A stretch of 64,000 nucleotides of DNA from Dactylorhiza incarnata (GCA_033032865.1 JAWHQI010000148.1:4545501-4609500); one strand, 5' to 3'; shown: positions 21,964-33,558, numbered from the stretch's first letter. Made by a program: numbers and translations. The notes: a model not told the origin generated them from the sequence alone.

Positions 21964-23312
21964 CCTTTGGAACTTTTGTAACTTGCCTCCGAGTGAGCCT
22001 TCGGCCCTGCCAGCTAGGTGAGAGCCTGGACAGCGGGTCTGCTCGGGGTTAATCTTTGGAACTTTTGGAACTTGCCACCGAGTGAGCCTTCGGCCCTACC
22101 AGCTAGTTGAGAGCCTGGACAGCGGGTCTGCTCAGGGATAACCTTTGGAACTTTTGGAACCTGCCACCGAGTGAGCCTTCGGCCTTGCCAGTTAGGTGAG
22201 AGCCTGGACAGCGGGTCTGCTCGGGGCCAACCTTTGGAACTTTTGGAACTTGCCACCGAGTGAGCCTTCGGCCCTGCCAGCTAGGTGAGAGCCTGGACAG
22301 CGGGTCTGCTCGGGGCCAACCTTTGGAACTTTTGGAACTTGCCACCGAGTGAGCCTTCGGCCCTGCCAGCTTGGTGAGAGCCTGGACAGTGGGTCTACTC
22401 GGGGCCAACCTTTGGAACTTTTGGAACTTGCCACCGAGTGAGCCTTCGGCCCTGCCAGCTAGGTGAGAGCCTGGACAACGAGTCTGCTCGGAGCCAACCT
22501 TTGGAACTTTTGGAACTTGCCACCGAGTGAGCCTTCGGCCCTGCCAGCTGGGTGAGAGCCTGGACAGCGGGTCTACTCGGGGCTAACCTTTGGAACTTTT
22601 GGAACTTGCCACCGAGTAAGCCTTCAGCCCTGTCAGCTAGGTGAGAGCCTGGACAGCGGGTCTGCTCGGGGCTAACCTTTGAAACTTTTGGAACCTGCCA
22701 CCGAGTGAGCCTTCGGCCCTGCCAGCTAGGTGAGAGCCTGGACAGCGGGTTTGCTCAGGGCCAGCCTTTGGAACTTTTGGAACCTTCCACTGAGTGAGCC
22801 TTCGGCCCTGCAAGCTAAGTGAGAGCCTGGACAGCGGGTCTGCTCGGGGACAACCTTTGGAACTTTTGGAACTTGCCACCGAGTGAGCCTTCGGCCCTGC
22901 CAGCTGGGTGAGAGCCTAGACAGCGGGTCTGCTCGGGGCCAACCTTTGGAACTTTTGGAACTTGCCACTGAGTGAGCCTTCGGCCCTGCCAGCTAGGTGA
23001 GAGCCTGGACAGCGGGTCTGCTTGGGGCTAACCTTTGGAACTTTTGGAACCTGCCACCGAGTGAGCCTTCGGCACTGCCAGCTAGGTGAGAGCCTGGACA
23101 GCGGGTCTGCTCGGGGTCAACCTTTGGAAATTTTGGAACTTGCCACCGAGTGAGCCTTCGGCCCTGCCAGCTAGGTGAGAGCCTGGACAGCGGGTCTGCT
23201 CGGGGCTAACCTTTGGAACTTTTGGAACCTGCCACCGAATGAGCCTTCGGCTCTGTCAGCTAGGTGAGAGCCTGGACAGCGGGTCTGCTCGGGGCTAACC
23301 TTTGGAACTTTC
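21964..23312. repeat. 89-bp tandem array, about 15 units
   Basis: The anchor CCTTTGG (once TCTTTGG) recurs at 21964, 22053, 22142, 22231, 22320, 22409, 22498, 22587, 22676, 22765, 22854, 22943, 23032, 23121, 23210 and 23299: every interval is exactly 89 bp, so no unit has a net insertion or deletion. Units differ by a few substitutions. The array lies between the integrase end and antisense gene 2, in the 3' untranslated part of the Tat element. 89 is not a multiple of 3 and the open frames across it are by-products. Confidence 0.95.
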
Positions 23313-23393
23313 TATCTCCTCCTTGCAAGTCATTCCTACCACACACATATATAAAAATTAAGTAGTAAAGCAAAATATTCTTATTACATGGAC

Positions 23394-24624
23394 TTAGGGA
23401 TAGAAACGTTTCAAATCATCACCACTACACGTGTGATTGAGGGACTCTCCTTCCACATTTTGGAGGTTGTACCCCCCTGATTTCAATGCTTCTTCTACGA
23501 CATAGGGGCCTTCCCAATTTGGATGGAGCTTCTCTACCGCGGCTGACCTTCCGGCCACGTCGACCTTTTTCAACACGAGGTCACCTTTCTCGAATTGTTT
23601 GATCCTGACGTGCTTGTCGAAGTACTTGGCCATCCGCCGCTTGACTTCTTCTTGACGAATGGTGGCGAGATCTCGGACTTCCTCGATCAGATCCAAGGAG
23701 AGTCGCAACTCCTCCTCGTTTCCTGTCCTCCATTCTTCATCACCTCCCTAGACGGCCCTTACCCGCGGCGTCTTGACTTCAAATTCCACTGGAATGACGG
23801 CCTCGCAACCATGAGAGAGCTTGAAAGGGGTCTCACCAGTGGCGGTGTTGGGGGTAGTCCTTAGAGCCCATAGGACCGAGGGGAGTTGCTCCACCCAATT
23901 CCCCTTCAAGTTCTCCACCTTTTTCTTGAGTAGATTCACTATGACCTTATTCGCCGCCTCCACCTGTCCGTTGCTCCTGGGGTGATGGACGGATGCAAAC
24001 CTGAGGTCTATCCCCAGCTGTCTGCAGAAACTGATAAACTCCTCGTTGGCGAACTGCGGACCGTTATCTGTGACTATGGCTTGAGGGAGCCCATGTCGAC
24101 AGATAATTTCTCCCCATACGAAGTTGCAGATTACATGGGAGGTGACTTTTGCCAAAGCCTTGACCTCCAACCACTTCGAAAAGTAATCGATCATGACTAA
24201 GAGAAATCTTCTTTGTCCACTGGCCTGGGGGAAAGGTCCCACCAGATCCATTCCCCATACGGCGAAGGGCCAGGGCGCGGTGATGCTCCTTAGCCTCTAA
24301 GCTGGCAAAAGTTGAAGTGGGGCGAATAGCTGGCACTTTCGACATTGTTTGGCGAACACCGTCGCAACCCTGCTCAGGGTCGGCCAGAAGTACCCCTGCC
24401 TCATTATCCTCGCTTCCAACGTCCTGCTCCCCGATTGACTGCCACATTCGTCGGAATGAACCTCCTCTAGGACCCTCGGGGCTTCTTTCTCCGAGACACA
24501 TCTTGCCAAGAGCTCGGAGATGGTCTTCCGATACAAGTCCCCTTCATGAAGTACGTAGTAGGCGGACTTATATCGAAAGCGTCTTTGATCTGGGACCTCT
24601 TTTGGAAACTCTCCCGTTGCCAGA
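23394..24624 (-). pseudogene. pol: Tat pol, integrase part
   Basis: Begins right to left with YRKTISELLARCVSEKEAP and the zinc region (VHSDECGSQSG, then CRKCQ; the second His of the HHCC site is Gln here). After a broken linker near 24297-24260 comes the core: MDLVGPFPQASG, VMIDYFSKW (D), IVTDNGPQF (D) and NGQVEAANK (E), then RTTPNTATGETPF. The C-terminal segment ends in LHPNWEGPYVVEEA and a stop at 23394, after a frame change near 23745. Before the Tekay-like insertion this followed the RNase H directly: removing 24630-33553 and one AAGGT leaves the frame open. All three catalytic residues are present but frame breaks prevent a single product. Confidence 0.85.
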
Positions 24625-24719
24625 AAGGTTGTAACACCCCAAAATTCTTAGTTCAGCGAAGTAGGCGGAGTGGTAGTGTTGCGCTCGGGATAGGCTAAAA
24701 ATTCCACAACAGTTCTCTG

Positions 24720-24862
24720 TGCACGACCATTGTCCTCTTCGCGCGCGACCAGTGATCGTGCGCCAATGATCGTGCGTTCATTCGCAAGGAATCGGAGTTC
24801 TGTCTCGGCTTATCGCACGACCATTCTCCTCTTCGCGCACAACCAGTGATCGTGCGCCCTGT
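24720..24862 (+). repeat. Palindrome motifs in the Tekay-like U3
   Basis: Two copies of CGACCAGTGATCGTGCGC with half sites CGCACGACCATT, related to the motif in the non-autonomous element. The right LTR has the same block at about 31663-31820 with one extra unit. Confidence 0.85.
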
Positions 24863-25159
24863 TTATTCTGCTCCGCGATTTTGAGCGGAGAAGACGATCC
24901 GGCCGTCCAAATCTTTTGGAATCCGATCCAATGGCTAGGATTAAATGTTGGAGGGTCTTAGGGCTTGTGAGAGGAGATTAATCCTCATTCTTTTGAGGTG
25001 TTTCTCTCTCCTAGGCTAGAGGAAGAAGAAGGAGGTAAGGAAGAAGAAGGAGAGATCCCGCCATTGACGGAGCTCCGGAGCTCCGTTTCGCGAGCTGTTT
25101 CCAGATCTGGAGAGTGCAGCCCGGTGCGGTCGTTTCCCTCCGTCTAAAATCTCGGATCC

Positions 25160-25183
25160 ATGGCGAAGAAGAACGCTCCTAGG
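25160..25183 (+). CDS. gag: Proposed LTR-borne first exon of gag (eight codons)
   Basis: ATG at 25160 starts eight codons (MAKKNAPR) ending exactly at a donor (GG, then GTAACG). The gag frame at 26824 has no ATG at its start but lies directly after an acceptor (GATTATAG). Splicing 25184-26823 (1640 bp) joins the two in frame, so Gag would start in the LTR. An equivalent exon of eight codons with donor is present in a diverged LTR at 56294-56317. Inference; no transcript seen. Confidence 0.55.
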
Positions 25184-26598
25184 GTAACGATTCTTCCTCT
25201 CGATTCTTTGGACTTGTCATTTGTCCTCTCCTTCATTTCTCTATGCTTGCATGAGGAATCCCTTTCACCAAATGGGTGAAGTGTAGGATTTTCCTCAAGT
25301 TCTTCGGAACTCCGGGTCGATTGTGTCCGTCCCCGGCATATTGCATGTAGAAAATCCGGTAGTCGTGCGGATTTAGGCATTTTGTGTGAAGCCTATTCGT
25401 GGTCGTGAGCCCGAATCGGTGATGCTTGGTTTGCGACGTTGCATTTAGGTTAAGCCTAGAATGCGTGCCGGAGAATGACTCCATGAAATCATCTTTAGTA
25501 TTGCGGGATTTAAATTGTAGGCGTCTTGTGAAGATCCTAATGAAAGCCCCATGCTTTGAGATTGGATGAAGGCAAACCTTCACCACGAAATTGATGCGGA
25601 GTGTATTGTACCTCCTTTGTTGAATATTTGTGAAGCCTAGATCCCTGCGAAGGGGTTAGGTGCGTAGCTTATATTTTGTGTAGCACGTGAAAGTGCTAAA
25701 CTATTACGGGCCGAGGTGAAGCCGTACCCGCGTCGTGCGATAGATCGCGACGATTAGAGCACGGGCAAAGCTAAACCGAACCCGTTTCCATGCAGATCGG
25801 TAAGAGGTCCCTACCTCATGTAAGTCGTGTGATCATGGGAGAGGTCGTGGAAGGGGATTTACCTAGACCGACCAAAAGCTCTTTTTCCCACCTAAGGCGA
25901 TGGCCCTTACGGTGGAGTGTTTTGTGGAATTGATGTTGTTAGCCTCATGCGGTTGTTTAGGTGGTTGTGGGGAACCTTCGGGTGAACCCAACCAACATCA
26001 TGTGCATACCTAGGTTCCCTCCTTTTTGATGCTCAACCTAGAAGATTGAATGTGCTTGAAACCTCACCTTGTGTAGTTGCACCTTCTTTATATTAGTACT
26101 TGTGCTAGTATAGCTTGCTTGCAGGGTAGAAGCTCCGCCACCCCGGTAAAGGGGTGGGGTCGTTATAATTTGGTCAGCTGTGCTGACCGTTACCTTGTTT
26201 GCCACCACTTGGTGGAATGTTCTTATGCAGGTGCAGGTGAGCCTAGTGGGAAATAGCGGGCGGTGGCCCCTTTGCTGAATTGTCCCTTGAAGGCCAACCT
26301 CTTTTTTTAGCTTTCTCATGTATTTCCGGCCTGCGTGCCGATGTATGTTTTGGAGTTTTAGTACATTTGATAAATGTAAGGCCTTAAGGCCATAACTCTA
26401 TCTCATGGTTTCATTCCTATGATAGTGGACAATTCTAATGGAAATATTAAATCATTATGCTTCCGCTAGTGTTTAGTATACTCTGTTGTGGTTCTTTCTG
26501 TTTATCACCTTTTAACTCCTAGCTAGTGTGGTTTGTATGGCGTGGGATCCCGGCCGGACCTACTGTTATACTATTCGTACTGGCAGGGTGTTACAATT

Positions 26599-26610
26599 TG
26601 GTATCAGACT
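26599..26610 (+). other. Primer binding site of the Tekay-like element
   Basis: TGGTATCAGACT three bases after the LTR end, initiator-Met-tRNA type. It lies inside the proposed leader intron. Confidence 0.85.
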
Positions 26611-26823
26611 TAAGGCGTCGATCCGTAGTTTAGCGAATTCGGGACGAATTCCTTTTAAGGGGTGGTGCGCACGGGTTGTGCATTCACCTAAAACGATAAA
26701 AACTAATAAGAATGTCCACTTAGGAATGAAAAAAAAAAACATACTTGTTTGCGGAACCTGAGCGTTCCATGATTGATGTTTGATATGTTGTGGGTCACTA
26801 AATTATGCCTTGCATGATTATAG

Positions 26824-28036
26824 GTGACTAGAAGTGCTGCGGGGCAGTCTCGACCCCGTAACACCGCTGAAAGCAGTGGGTCGGCTGAAGTGCCAGCGAC
26901 CACTCCTTCGGCTGAGATGATCAGAATGGTCGCAGAAGTGGTCTTCGCGATGATCAATGCTCAACCGCAAAGGCTTGCACAGCTTGCTACGCCTACTACA
27001 GCTGCGGCCCCGGTGATCGAACCTGTAGTGGAACCTGCGGTGGAACCGAGGGTTGAGGCCCCTGTGCCAGTAGCTGCAGTGGAACCTGCGGTAGCGCCAA
27101 GGGTGGAACGTCAAGTTGCGCAAGTAGCTGTGGGGCGAGCGCGTGACCAGCAATTAAAGCACTTCTTGAGCTTTAATCCTCCTACCTTCTCAGGATCTGA
27201 GTCCCCAACGGAGGCAGAAGACTGGTTGTCAAGAGTTAGAAGAACTCTGAGGGCGACAGCGACGGACGAAGCCATGATGGTCACCTTAGCCACTTTCCTT
27301 CTTGATGGAGAGGCTGTGCTGTGGTGGGAAGAGCAGGAGCTGCATAAGTTCTGCGGTAGAGATATTACTGAAATCACAATGGCTGAGTTTTCAAAGTCGT
27401 TCCTCCAGAGGTTTATCCCCTCTGCCCAGCGCATTGCGTTACAAAACCAGTTCTTGAGGTTGACACAAGGTGATCGCTCCGTTGACGATTACTTGCATGA
27501 GTTTACTAGACTAAGTCGCTATGCGGGGTCCTTGGTGGAGGATGAGGAGACAAAGACAAATAAGTTATATGAAGGGCTTCGGGACGAATTGAGGCTGCTC
27601 CTCGCAGGCCCCATGACGTTTGACTTCTAGGTGATGGTCCAAACTGCCAGATCCCTAGAGTTGGACATGAAGAGGGTACAAGCAAAAACCGTGGCAAAGA
27701 AACCTGAGTTTCATGCGTCGGCCTCTCAGTCCAAGTCAGAGTTCAGAAAGAAAAAAAGGAAGTTCAAACCGGCGGAGCAAACCCGCTCAAATGTTTCGGG
27801 AGCAACGACTGTGCGGGGTCCTATCACGTGTTTCACCTGCGGGAAGGTAGGACACAAGGCCGCAGTGTGTCGAAGTGGTCCCCCGAAGGCAGAGAACCGA
27901 GCGTTGGACCATGCTCGTGCTGCGGAAAAGGGTAAAGCTGCGGAATCTTCGGCTTCCCAGCACATTATTCCGACTCAGCCGAGAGTCTATTCGCTTGGCC
28001 AGCAAGAAGCTATACGACAAACAGATGTCGTCACAG
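26824..28036 (+). pseudogene. gag: Tekay-like gag (one in-frame stop)
   Basis: Frame opens after the acceptor at 26823 with VTRSAAGQSRPRN. A Pro/Val/Glu-rich linker precedes the capsid-type retrotransposon gag domain (LKHFLSFNPPTFSGSESPTE, AVLWWEEQE, FLQRFIPSAQRIALQNQFL). A TAG at 27628-27630 interrupts a place where CAG is expected (TFDF, stop, VMVQTARSLE). The nucleocapsid knuckle CFTCGKVGHKAAVC lies near 27828-27870. Without splicing at 28037 the frame ends at a TAG at 28045-28047, only three codons later. Gag forms particles and packages RNA. Apart from the single stop it looks intact. Confidence 0.88.
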
Positions 28037-28123
28037 GTACGAATTAGAAGTTAGCTTTTACAGCTATATATATATATAATTCATACTATTGTACGACTAT
28101 ATGCTTTTTTTGTGTACAATTAG
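28037..28123 (+). other. Putative 87-bp intron between gag and protease
   Basis: Starts GTACGAATT, ends TGCTTTTTTTGTGTACAATTAG, is much more AT-rich than its flanks and contains stops in the gag frame. Removing it joins VVTG to [20 protein letters not shown] without a shift. Both ends, the T-rich acceptor and the frame support an intron. Confidence 0.75.
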
Positions 28124-31100
28124 GTTTCGTCCTAATTTTTAACTATCCGGCGAGAGCTCTATTTGATACGGGTGCATCGCACTCTTTTCTGTCTGAGGAC
28201 TTCGTGGTGCGAATCGGAGTGCCGTCTACCTTTGTAGAGGATAGATTGGAAGTAGTGCTACCCAATGGATCTCGAATGAGTGCGGATAGGAAGAGCCGTG
28301 TGAAGGTGCGGATCGGAAATCAGGATTTCGATTTGGAAGCATCGTTATTACCGTTAGATGAATTCGATGTGATCTTCGGCATGGACTGGCTCTCGGAGCA
28401 GCGAGCATGCATAGATTGCAATTCAAAGGAGATCACTCTGGGAAAGAACACCGAAGGAGAAACCACATTCGCCGGTATGCGAGGAGCGAGCAAGACGCTG
28501 ATGTCTGCTCTCCAAGTGGTTAAAGCGGTGAGAAAAGGCGCCGAGTTGTTCTTCACTTTGTTGGAGGCTTCGGAGCCAAAGCCCAGGTTATGTGATGTCC
28601 CAGTTGTAGCGGAGTACGCCGACGTGTTTCCTAACGAACTCCCTGGGGCTCCGCCTCATCGGGAGATTGATTTCTGTATCGAGTTGGTGCTAGGTGCCAA
28701 ACCTGTGGCCCGCTCACCGTACCGGATAGCGCCAAAGGAACTGGCAGAGCTGAAGGTCCAATTGCAAGAGCTGCTAGAGCAAGGCTACGTACGTCCAAGT
28801 TCATCGCCTTGGAGTGCACCGGACCTCTTTGTGAAAAAGAAGGACGGGAGCTTGCGTCTATGTATTGATTATCGAGAGCTAAACAAGTTGACCGAGAAGA
28901 ACCGATATCCGATTCCAAGAATCGATGATTTATTCGACCAACTGGTTGGGTCGACGGTTTACTCCAAGCTGGACCTAAGGTCCGGCTACTATCAACTGCG
29001 AATAAGAGAATGTGACATTCCAAAAACAGCGTTCAGTACCCGTTTTGGGCACTATGAGTTCACGGTGATGTCGTTCGGTCTGTCTAATGCACCGTCGGTA
29101 TTCATGGACTTAATGAACAGGACGTTTCGAGAGTATTTGGATCAATTTGTGATCGTCTTCATCGACGACATTTTGGTATACTCTCAGTCGAAAGAGGAGC
29201 ATGTAGGGCATCTGCACGCAGTTCTGAGCACCTTGAGGAGGAGTCAGCTATATGCCAAGTTCTCCAAGTGCGAGTTTTGGCTATCGTCAGTAGCATTCCT
29301 TGGTCATGTTGTTAGTGGAGAAGGAATTGCAGTTGATCCGTCGAAGATAGAAGCGGTCCGAGCGTGGCCTTTGTTGAAAAACGTAGCGGAAGTCCAAAGT
29401 TTCTTAGGACTTGCCGGCTATTATAGGCGCTTTGTGGAAAACTTCTCGAGGATTGCAGTCCCTCTCACTAAGCTGACTAGGAAAGATCATAAGTTTGTTT
29501 GGTCGCCCGAGTGCGCACGAGCTTTTGAAGAGCTGAAGAGCCGTCTGACCACGGCGCCCATTCTATGCTCGCCATGTGGTACGGAAGGCTACGAAATTTA
29601 TAGCGACGCCTCGGGGAGTGGTTTGGGTTGTGTCCTAGTGCAGTTCGGAAAGGTAATTGCCTACGGCTCCCGGCAACTGAAGGTTCATGAGAGGAATTAC
29701 CCGGTCCATGATTTGGAGCTAGCGGCCGTGGTATTTGCTCTTAAGCTGTGGAGGCATTATTTGTATGGCGTGAAGATCGACATCTTTACCGACCACAAGA
29801 GCCTCAAGTACCTGCTGGATCAAAGGGAGTTGAATATGCGTCAAAGGAGGTGGATGGAGTTCCTTGGGGACTACACCTTCGACATCAAGTATACTCCTGG
29901 AAAGGGGAATGTAGTTGCGGACGCGTTGAGTCGTCGGGCTCCCGCTCAGGCAAATTGGGTTTTGATGCACGATGAGCGTCTAATCCGCGAGCTGGAAGAA
30001 ATGGAGATCATTTGCGTTGATCGAAGAGCGTCTACTTCAGCATGCTTGAACTGGACGGAGGTTCAATACCACCTTGCCGACCGAGTTCGACAGGCATTGG
30101 AGCTGGACGAGAGCATGAAACGCTATAAAGTGGAAACCGTTGACGGGTTAAACGCTGATTTCTCTTTCGAAGATGGCCTTATGTGGAAGAATGGTAGATT
30201 GTGCGTCCCAAACGTTGGTACTCTACGGGCAGAGTTGATGTACGAGGCTCATCATACCAAGTACTCGTTCCACCCTGGGAGCACGAAAATGTACATGGAC
30301 ATGAAGAAACTTTTCTGGTGGCCGGGTATGAAGAAAGACATTGCCGTCTACGTGGCCAAGTGTAACACTTGCGCGTTGGTGAAGGTGGAATGTCAACGTC
30401 CCGGTGGATTTTTGAAGTCCTTGCCGATTCCGGAATGGAAGTTTGACGATATTTCAATGGATTTCGTGCACGGATTACCGAGATCGCAACAGGGAAACGA
30501 CGCCATCTGGGTGATCGTGGACCGATTGACGAAGGTATCGCATTTTATTCCAAACCGGAAGGATGATTCTGTAGAAAAGCTAGCGAAGCTCTATGTCGAT
30601 AGTATTGTGAGGCTGCACGGTGTCCCTCGTAGCATCGTCAGCGATCGTGACGGGCGTTTCACATCGAAAGATTGGAGGCTTATCCATGACCTATTGGGCA
30701 CTAAATTGAAGTTCAGCACGGCCTTCCACCCGCAAACGGATGGACAGACCGAGAGGACCAACAGGACTATGGAGGATATGCTCCGAATGTGCGCTCTAGA
30801 TTTTGGAAAGAAGTGGGAAGATCATCTCTATATGATCGAGTTCGCCTACAATAATAGCTACCAAGCCAGTATAAAGATGGCTCCTTTCGAGGCCCTCTAT
30901 GGTAAGAAGTGTCGCACGCCGTTGTCTTGGGCAGAAACGGGCGATACTAAGCTATTAAAGCGAAAGGATGTTGAGGAAGCAACTTCGACGATCCGAACTA
31001 TACGTGAAAGGCTATTGATTGCCCAGGATAGGCAAGCAAAATATTTCAACGCCAAGCATAGGAACCTAGAGTTCGCCGTCGGTGACCGGGTTTACTTGAA

Positions 31101-31509
31101 GATCAAACCGTTCAAAGGGGTATCAAGGATCCGACGCTTGAAAAAGCTCAGCCCAAGGTACTTAGGACCGTTTGAGATCGTGGAGCGTGTTGGTGATGCG
31201 GCTTATCGGCTTGCACTATCTGCAGAGCTGAGCGGTCTACACGACGTGTTTCACATTTCAGTTTTGAGAAAGGCGGTGCAAGAGCCTACTCACATCGTTG
31301 CAGTTGGCAAAGTGCCGGTTGATAGTGGGTTGTCGACGAAAGTCAAGCCCTTACGCATCGAAGATACCGAAGTAAAGCAGTTGCGGAACAAGTCCATTCG
31401 GATGGTGAAAGTCCGGTGGGATAATTGCGGCCGAGAGGAGCTATCTTGGGAGAGAGAGCAAGCGATGCTTGCGGAGTACCCCGAGCTATTCCTCTCAGGT
31501 AATTTATAA
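28124..31509 (+). CDS. pol: Tekay-like pol: protease, RT, RNase H, integrase, chromodomain
   Basis: One open frame of about 1128 codons from the acceptor; there is no need for its own ATG. Protease active site LFDTGASHS (about 28160). RT has [23 protein letters not shown] and the catalytic FIDD at 29158-29169 (a variant of YVDD usual in chromoviruses). RNase H begins [12 protein letters not shown]. Integrase has the HHCC region ([13 protein letters not shown], then CNTC), the DDE residues in [28 protein letters not shown] and TDGQTERTN, and the GPF segment ([16 protein letters not shown]). The last 50 residues ([16 protein letters not shown]) resemble a chromodomain, which targets integration to heterochromatin. 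Ends TAA at 31507-31509. No catalytic residue missing. Confidence 0.95.
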
Positions 31510-31559
31510 CTGTAATTCCTGCTATTACTGTTTTCGAAATTTCGGGACGAAATTCTTTT

Positions 31560-31572
31560 AAGGGAGGTGGAG
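31560..31572 (+). other. Polypurine tract of the Tekay-like element
   Basis: AAGGGAGGTGGAG immediately before the right LTR, the usual primer for plus-strand DNA. Confidence 0.85.
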
Positions 31573-31573
31573 T

Positions 31574-33553
31574 TGTAACACCCCAAAATTCTTAGTTCAG
31601 CGAAGTAGGCGGAGTGGTAGTGTTGCGCTCGGGATAGGCTAAAAATTCCACAACAGTTCTCTGCGCACGACCATTGTCCTCTTCGCGCACGACCAGTGAT
31701 CGTGCTCCAATGATCGTGCGTTCATTCGCAAGGAATCGGAGTTCTGTCTCGGCTTATCGCACGACCATTCTCCTCTTCGCGCACGACCAGTGATCGTGCG
31801 CCTGTGATCGTGCGCCCTGTTTATTCTGCTCCGCGATTTTGAGCGGAGAAGACGATCCGGCCGTCCAAATCTTTTGGAATCCGATCCAATGGCTAGGATT
31901 AAATGCTGGAGGGTCTTAGGTCTTGTGAGAGGAGATTAATCCTCATTCTTTTGAGGTGTTTCTCTCTCCTAGGCTAGAGGAAGAAGAAGGAGGTAAGGAA
32001 GAAGAAGGAGAGATCCCGCCATTGACGGAGCTCCGGAGCTCCGTTTCGCGAGCCGTTTCCAGATCTGGAGAGTGCAGCCCGGTGCGGTCGTTTCCCTCCG
32101 TCTAAAATCTCGGATCCATGGCGAAGAAGAACGCACCTAGGGTAATGATTCTTCCTCTCGATTCTTTGGACTTGTCATTTGTCCTCTCCTTCATTTCTCT
32201 ATGCTTGCATGAGGAATCCCTTTCACCAAATGGGTGAAGTGTAGGATTTTCCTCAAGTTCTTCGGAACTCCGGGTCGATTGTGTCCGTCCCCGGCATATT
32301 GCATGTAGAAAATCCGGTAGTCGTGCGGATTTAGGCATTTTGTGTGAAGCCTATTCGTGGTCGTGAGCCCGAATCGGTGATGCTTGGTTTGCGACATTGC
32401 GTTTAGGTTAAGCCTAGAATGCGTGCCGGAGAATGACTCCGTGAAATCATCTTTAGTATTGCGGGATTTAAATTGTAGGCGTCTTGTGAAGATCCTAACG
32501 AAAGCCCCATGCTTTGAGATTGGATGAAGGCAAACCTTCACCATGAAATTGATGCGGAGTGTATTGTACCTCCTTTGTTGAATATTTGTGAAGCCTAGAT
32601 CCCTGCGAAGGGGTTAGGTGCGTAGCTTATATTTTGTGTAGCACGTGAAAGTGCTAAACTCTTACGGGCCGAGGTGAAGCCGTACCCGCGTCGTGCGATA
32701 GATCGCGACGATTAGAGCACGGGCAAAGCTAAACCGAACCCGTTTCCATGCAGATCGGTAAGAGGTCCCTACCTCATGTAAGTCGTGTGATCATGGGAGA
32801 GGTCGTGGAAGGGGATTTACCTAGACCGACCAAAAGCTCTTTTTCCCACCTAAGGCGATGGCCCTTACGGTGGAGTGTTTTGTGGAATTGATGTTGTTAG
32901 CCTCATGCGGTTGTTTAGGCGGTTGTGGGGAACCTTCGGGTGAACCCAACCAACATCATGTGCATACCTAGGTTCCCTCCTTTTTGATGCTCAACCTAGA
33001 AGATTGAATGTGCTTGAAACCTCACCTTGTGTAGTTGCACCTTCTTTATATTAGTACTTGTGCTAGTATGGCTTGCTTGCAGGGTAGAAGCTCCGCCACC
33101 CCGGTAAAGGGGTGGGGTTGTTATAATTTGGTCAGATGTGCTGACCGTTACCTTGTTTGCCACCACTTGGTGGAATGTTCTTATGCAGGTGCAGGTGAGC
33201 CTAGTGGGAAATAGCGGGCGGTGGCCCCTTTGCTGAATTGGCCCTTGAAGGCCAACCTCTTTTTTTAGCTTTCTCATGTATTGCCGGCCTGCGTGCCGAT
33301 GTATGTTTTGGAGTTTTAGTACATTTGATAAATGTAAGGCCTTAAGGCCATAACTCTATCTCATGGTTTCATTCCTATGATAGTGGACAATTCTAATGGA
33401 AATATTAAATCATTATGCTTCCGCTAGTGTTTAGTATACTCTGTTGTGGTTCTTTCTGTTTATCACCTTTTAACTCCTAGCTAGTGTGGTTTGTATGGCG
33501 TGGGGTCCCGGCCGGACCTACTGTTATACTATTCGTACTGGCAGGGTGTTACA
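31574..33553 (+). repeat. 3' LTR of the Tekay-like element
   Basis: 1980 bp, near-identical to the left LTR, including the eight-codon exon (ATG at 32118) and donor. It has one more half-palindrome unit near 31800. Confidence 0.95.
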
Positions 33554-33558
33554 AAGGT

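Larger units (their letters stand above)
24630..26595 (+). repeat. 5' LTR of the Tekay-like element
   Basis: 1966 bp. U3 holds two GCGC(A/G)CGACCAGTGATCGTGCGC-like palindromes and half sites (about 24720-24860). No canonical TATA box seen. It contains the proposed start exon at 25160-25183. Confidence 0.95.
24630..33553 (+). mobile_element. Complete Tekay-like chromovirus (Ty3/gypsy)
   Basis: LTRs 24630-26595 and 31574-33553, TGTAACACCC to GGGTGTTACA. Target duplication AAGGT at 24625-24629 and 33554-33558. Primer site TGGTATCAGACT (26599-26610) and polypurine tract AAGGGAGGTGGAG (31560-31572). Gag and a 1.1-kb-codon pol with integrase and chromodomain follow in order. The LTRs are nearly identical apart from a 14-bp extra GATCGTGCGCC-type unit in the right one and scattered substitutions, so insertion is recent. 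Pol is uninterrupted; gag has one TAG. Clade name rests on domain order and chromodomain and was not tested by phylogeny. Confidence 0.92.

Noticed and set aside
22014..22968. Overlapping minus-strand open frames of about 80 codons (MASSKSSKGWPRADPLSRLS type)
   Set aside because: They are products of the 89-bp tandem array; three units make 267 bp, so the same frame recurs without being a gene.
21964..23312. Possible CRISPR-like array because of regular spacing
   Set aside because: There are no unique spacers: the whole 89-bp unit repeats. The context is a plant retrotransposon.
25144..26319. Minus-strand frames repeated in both Tekay-like LTRs
   Set aside because: They are antisense to the LTR transcript, show no domain, and appear twice only because LTRs are duplicated.
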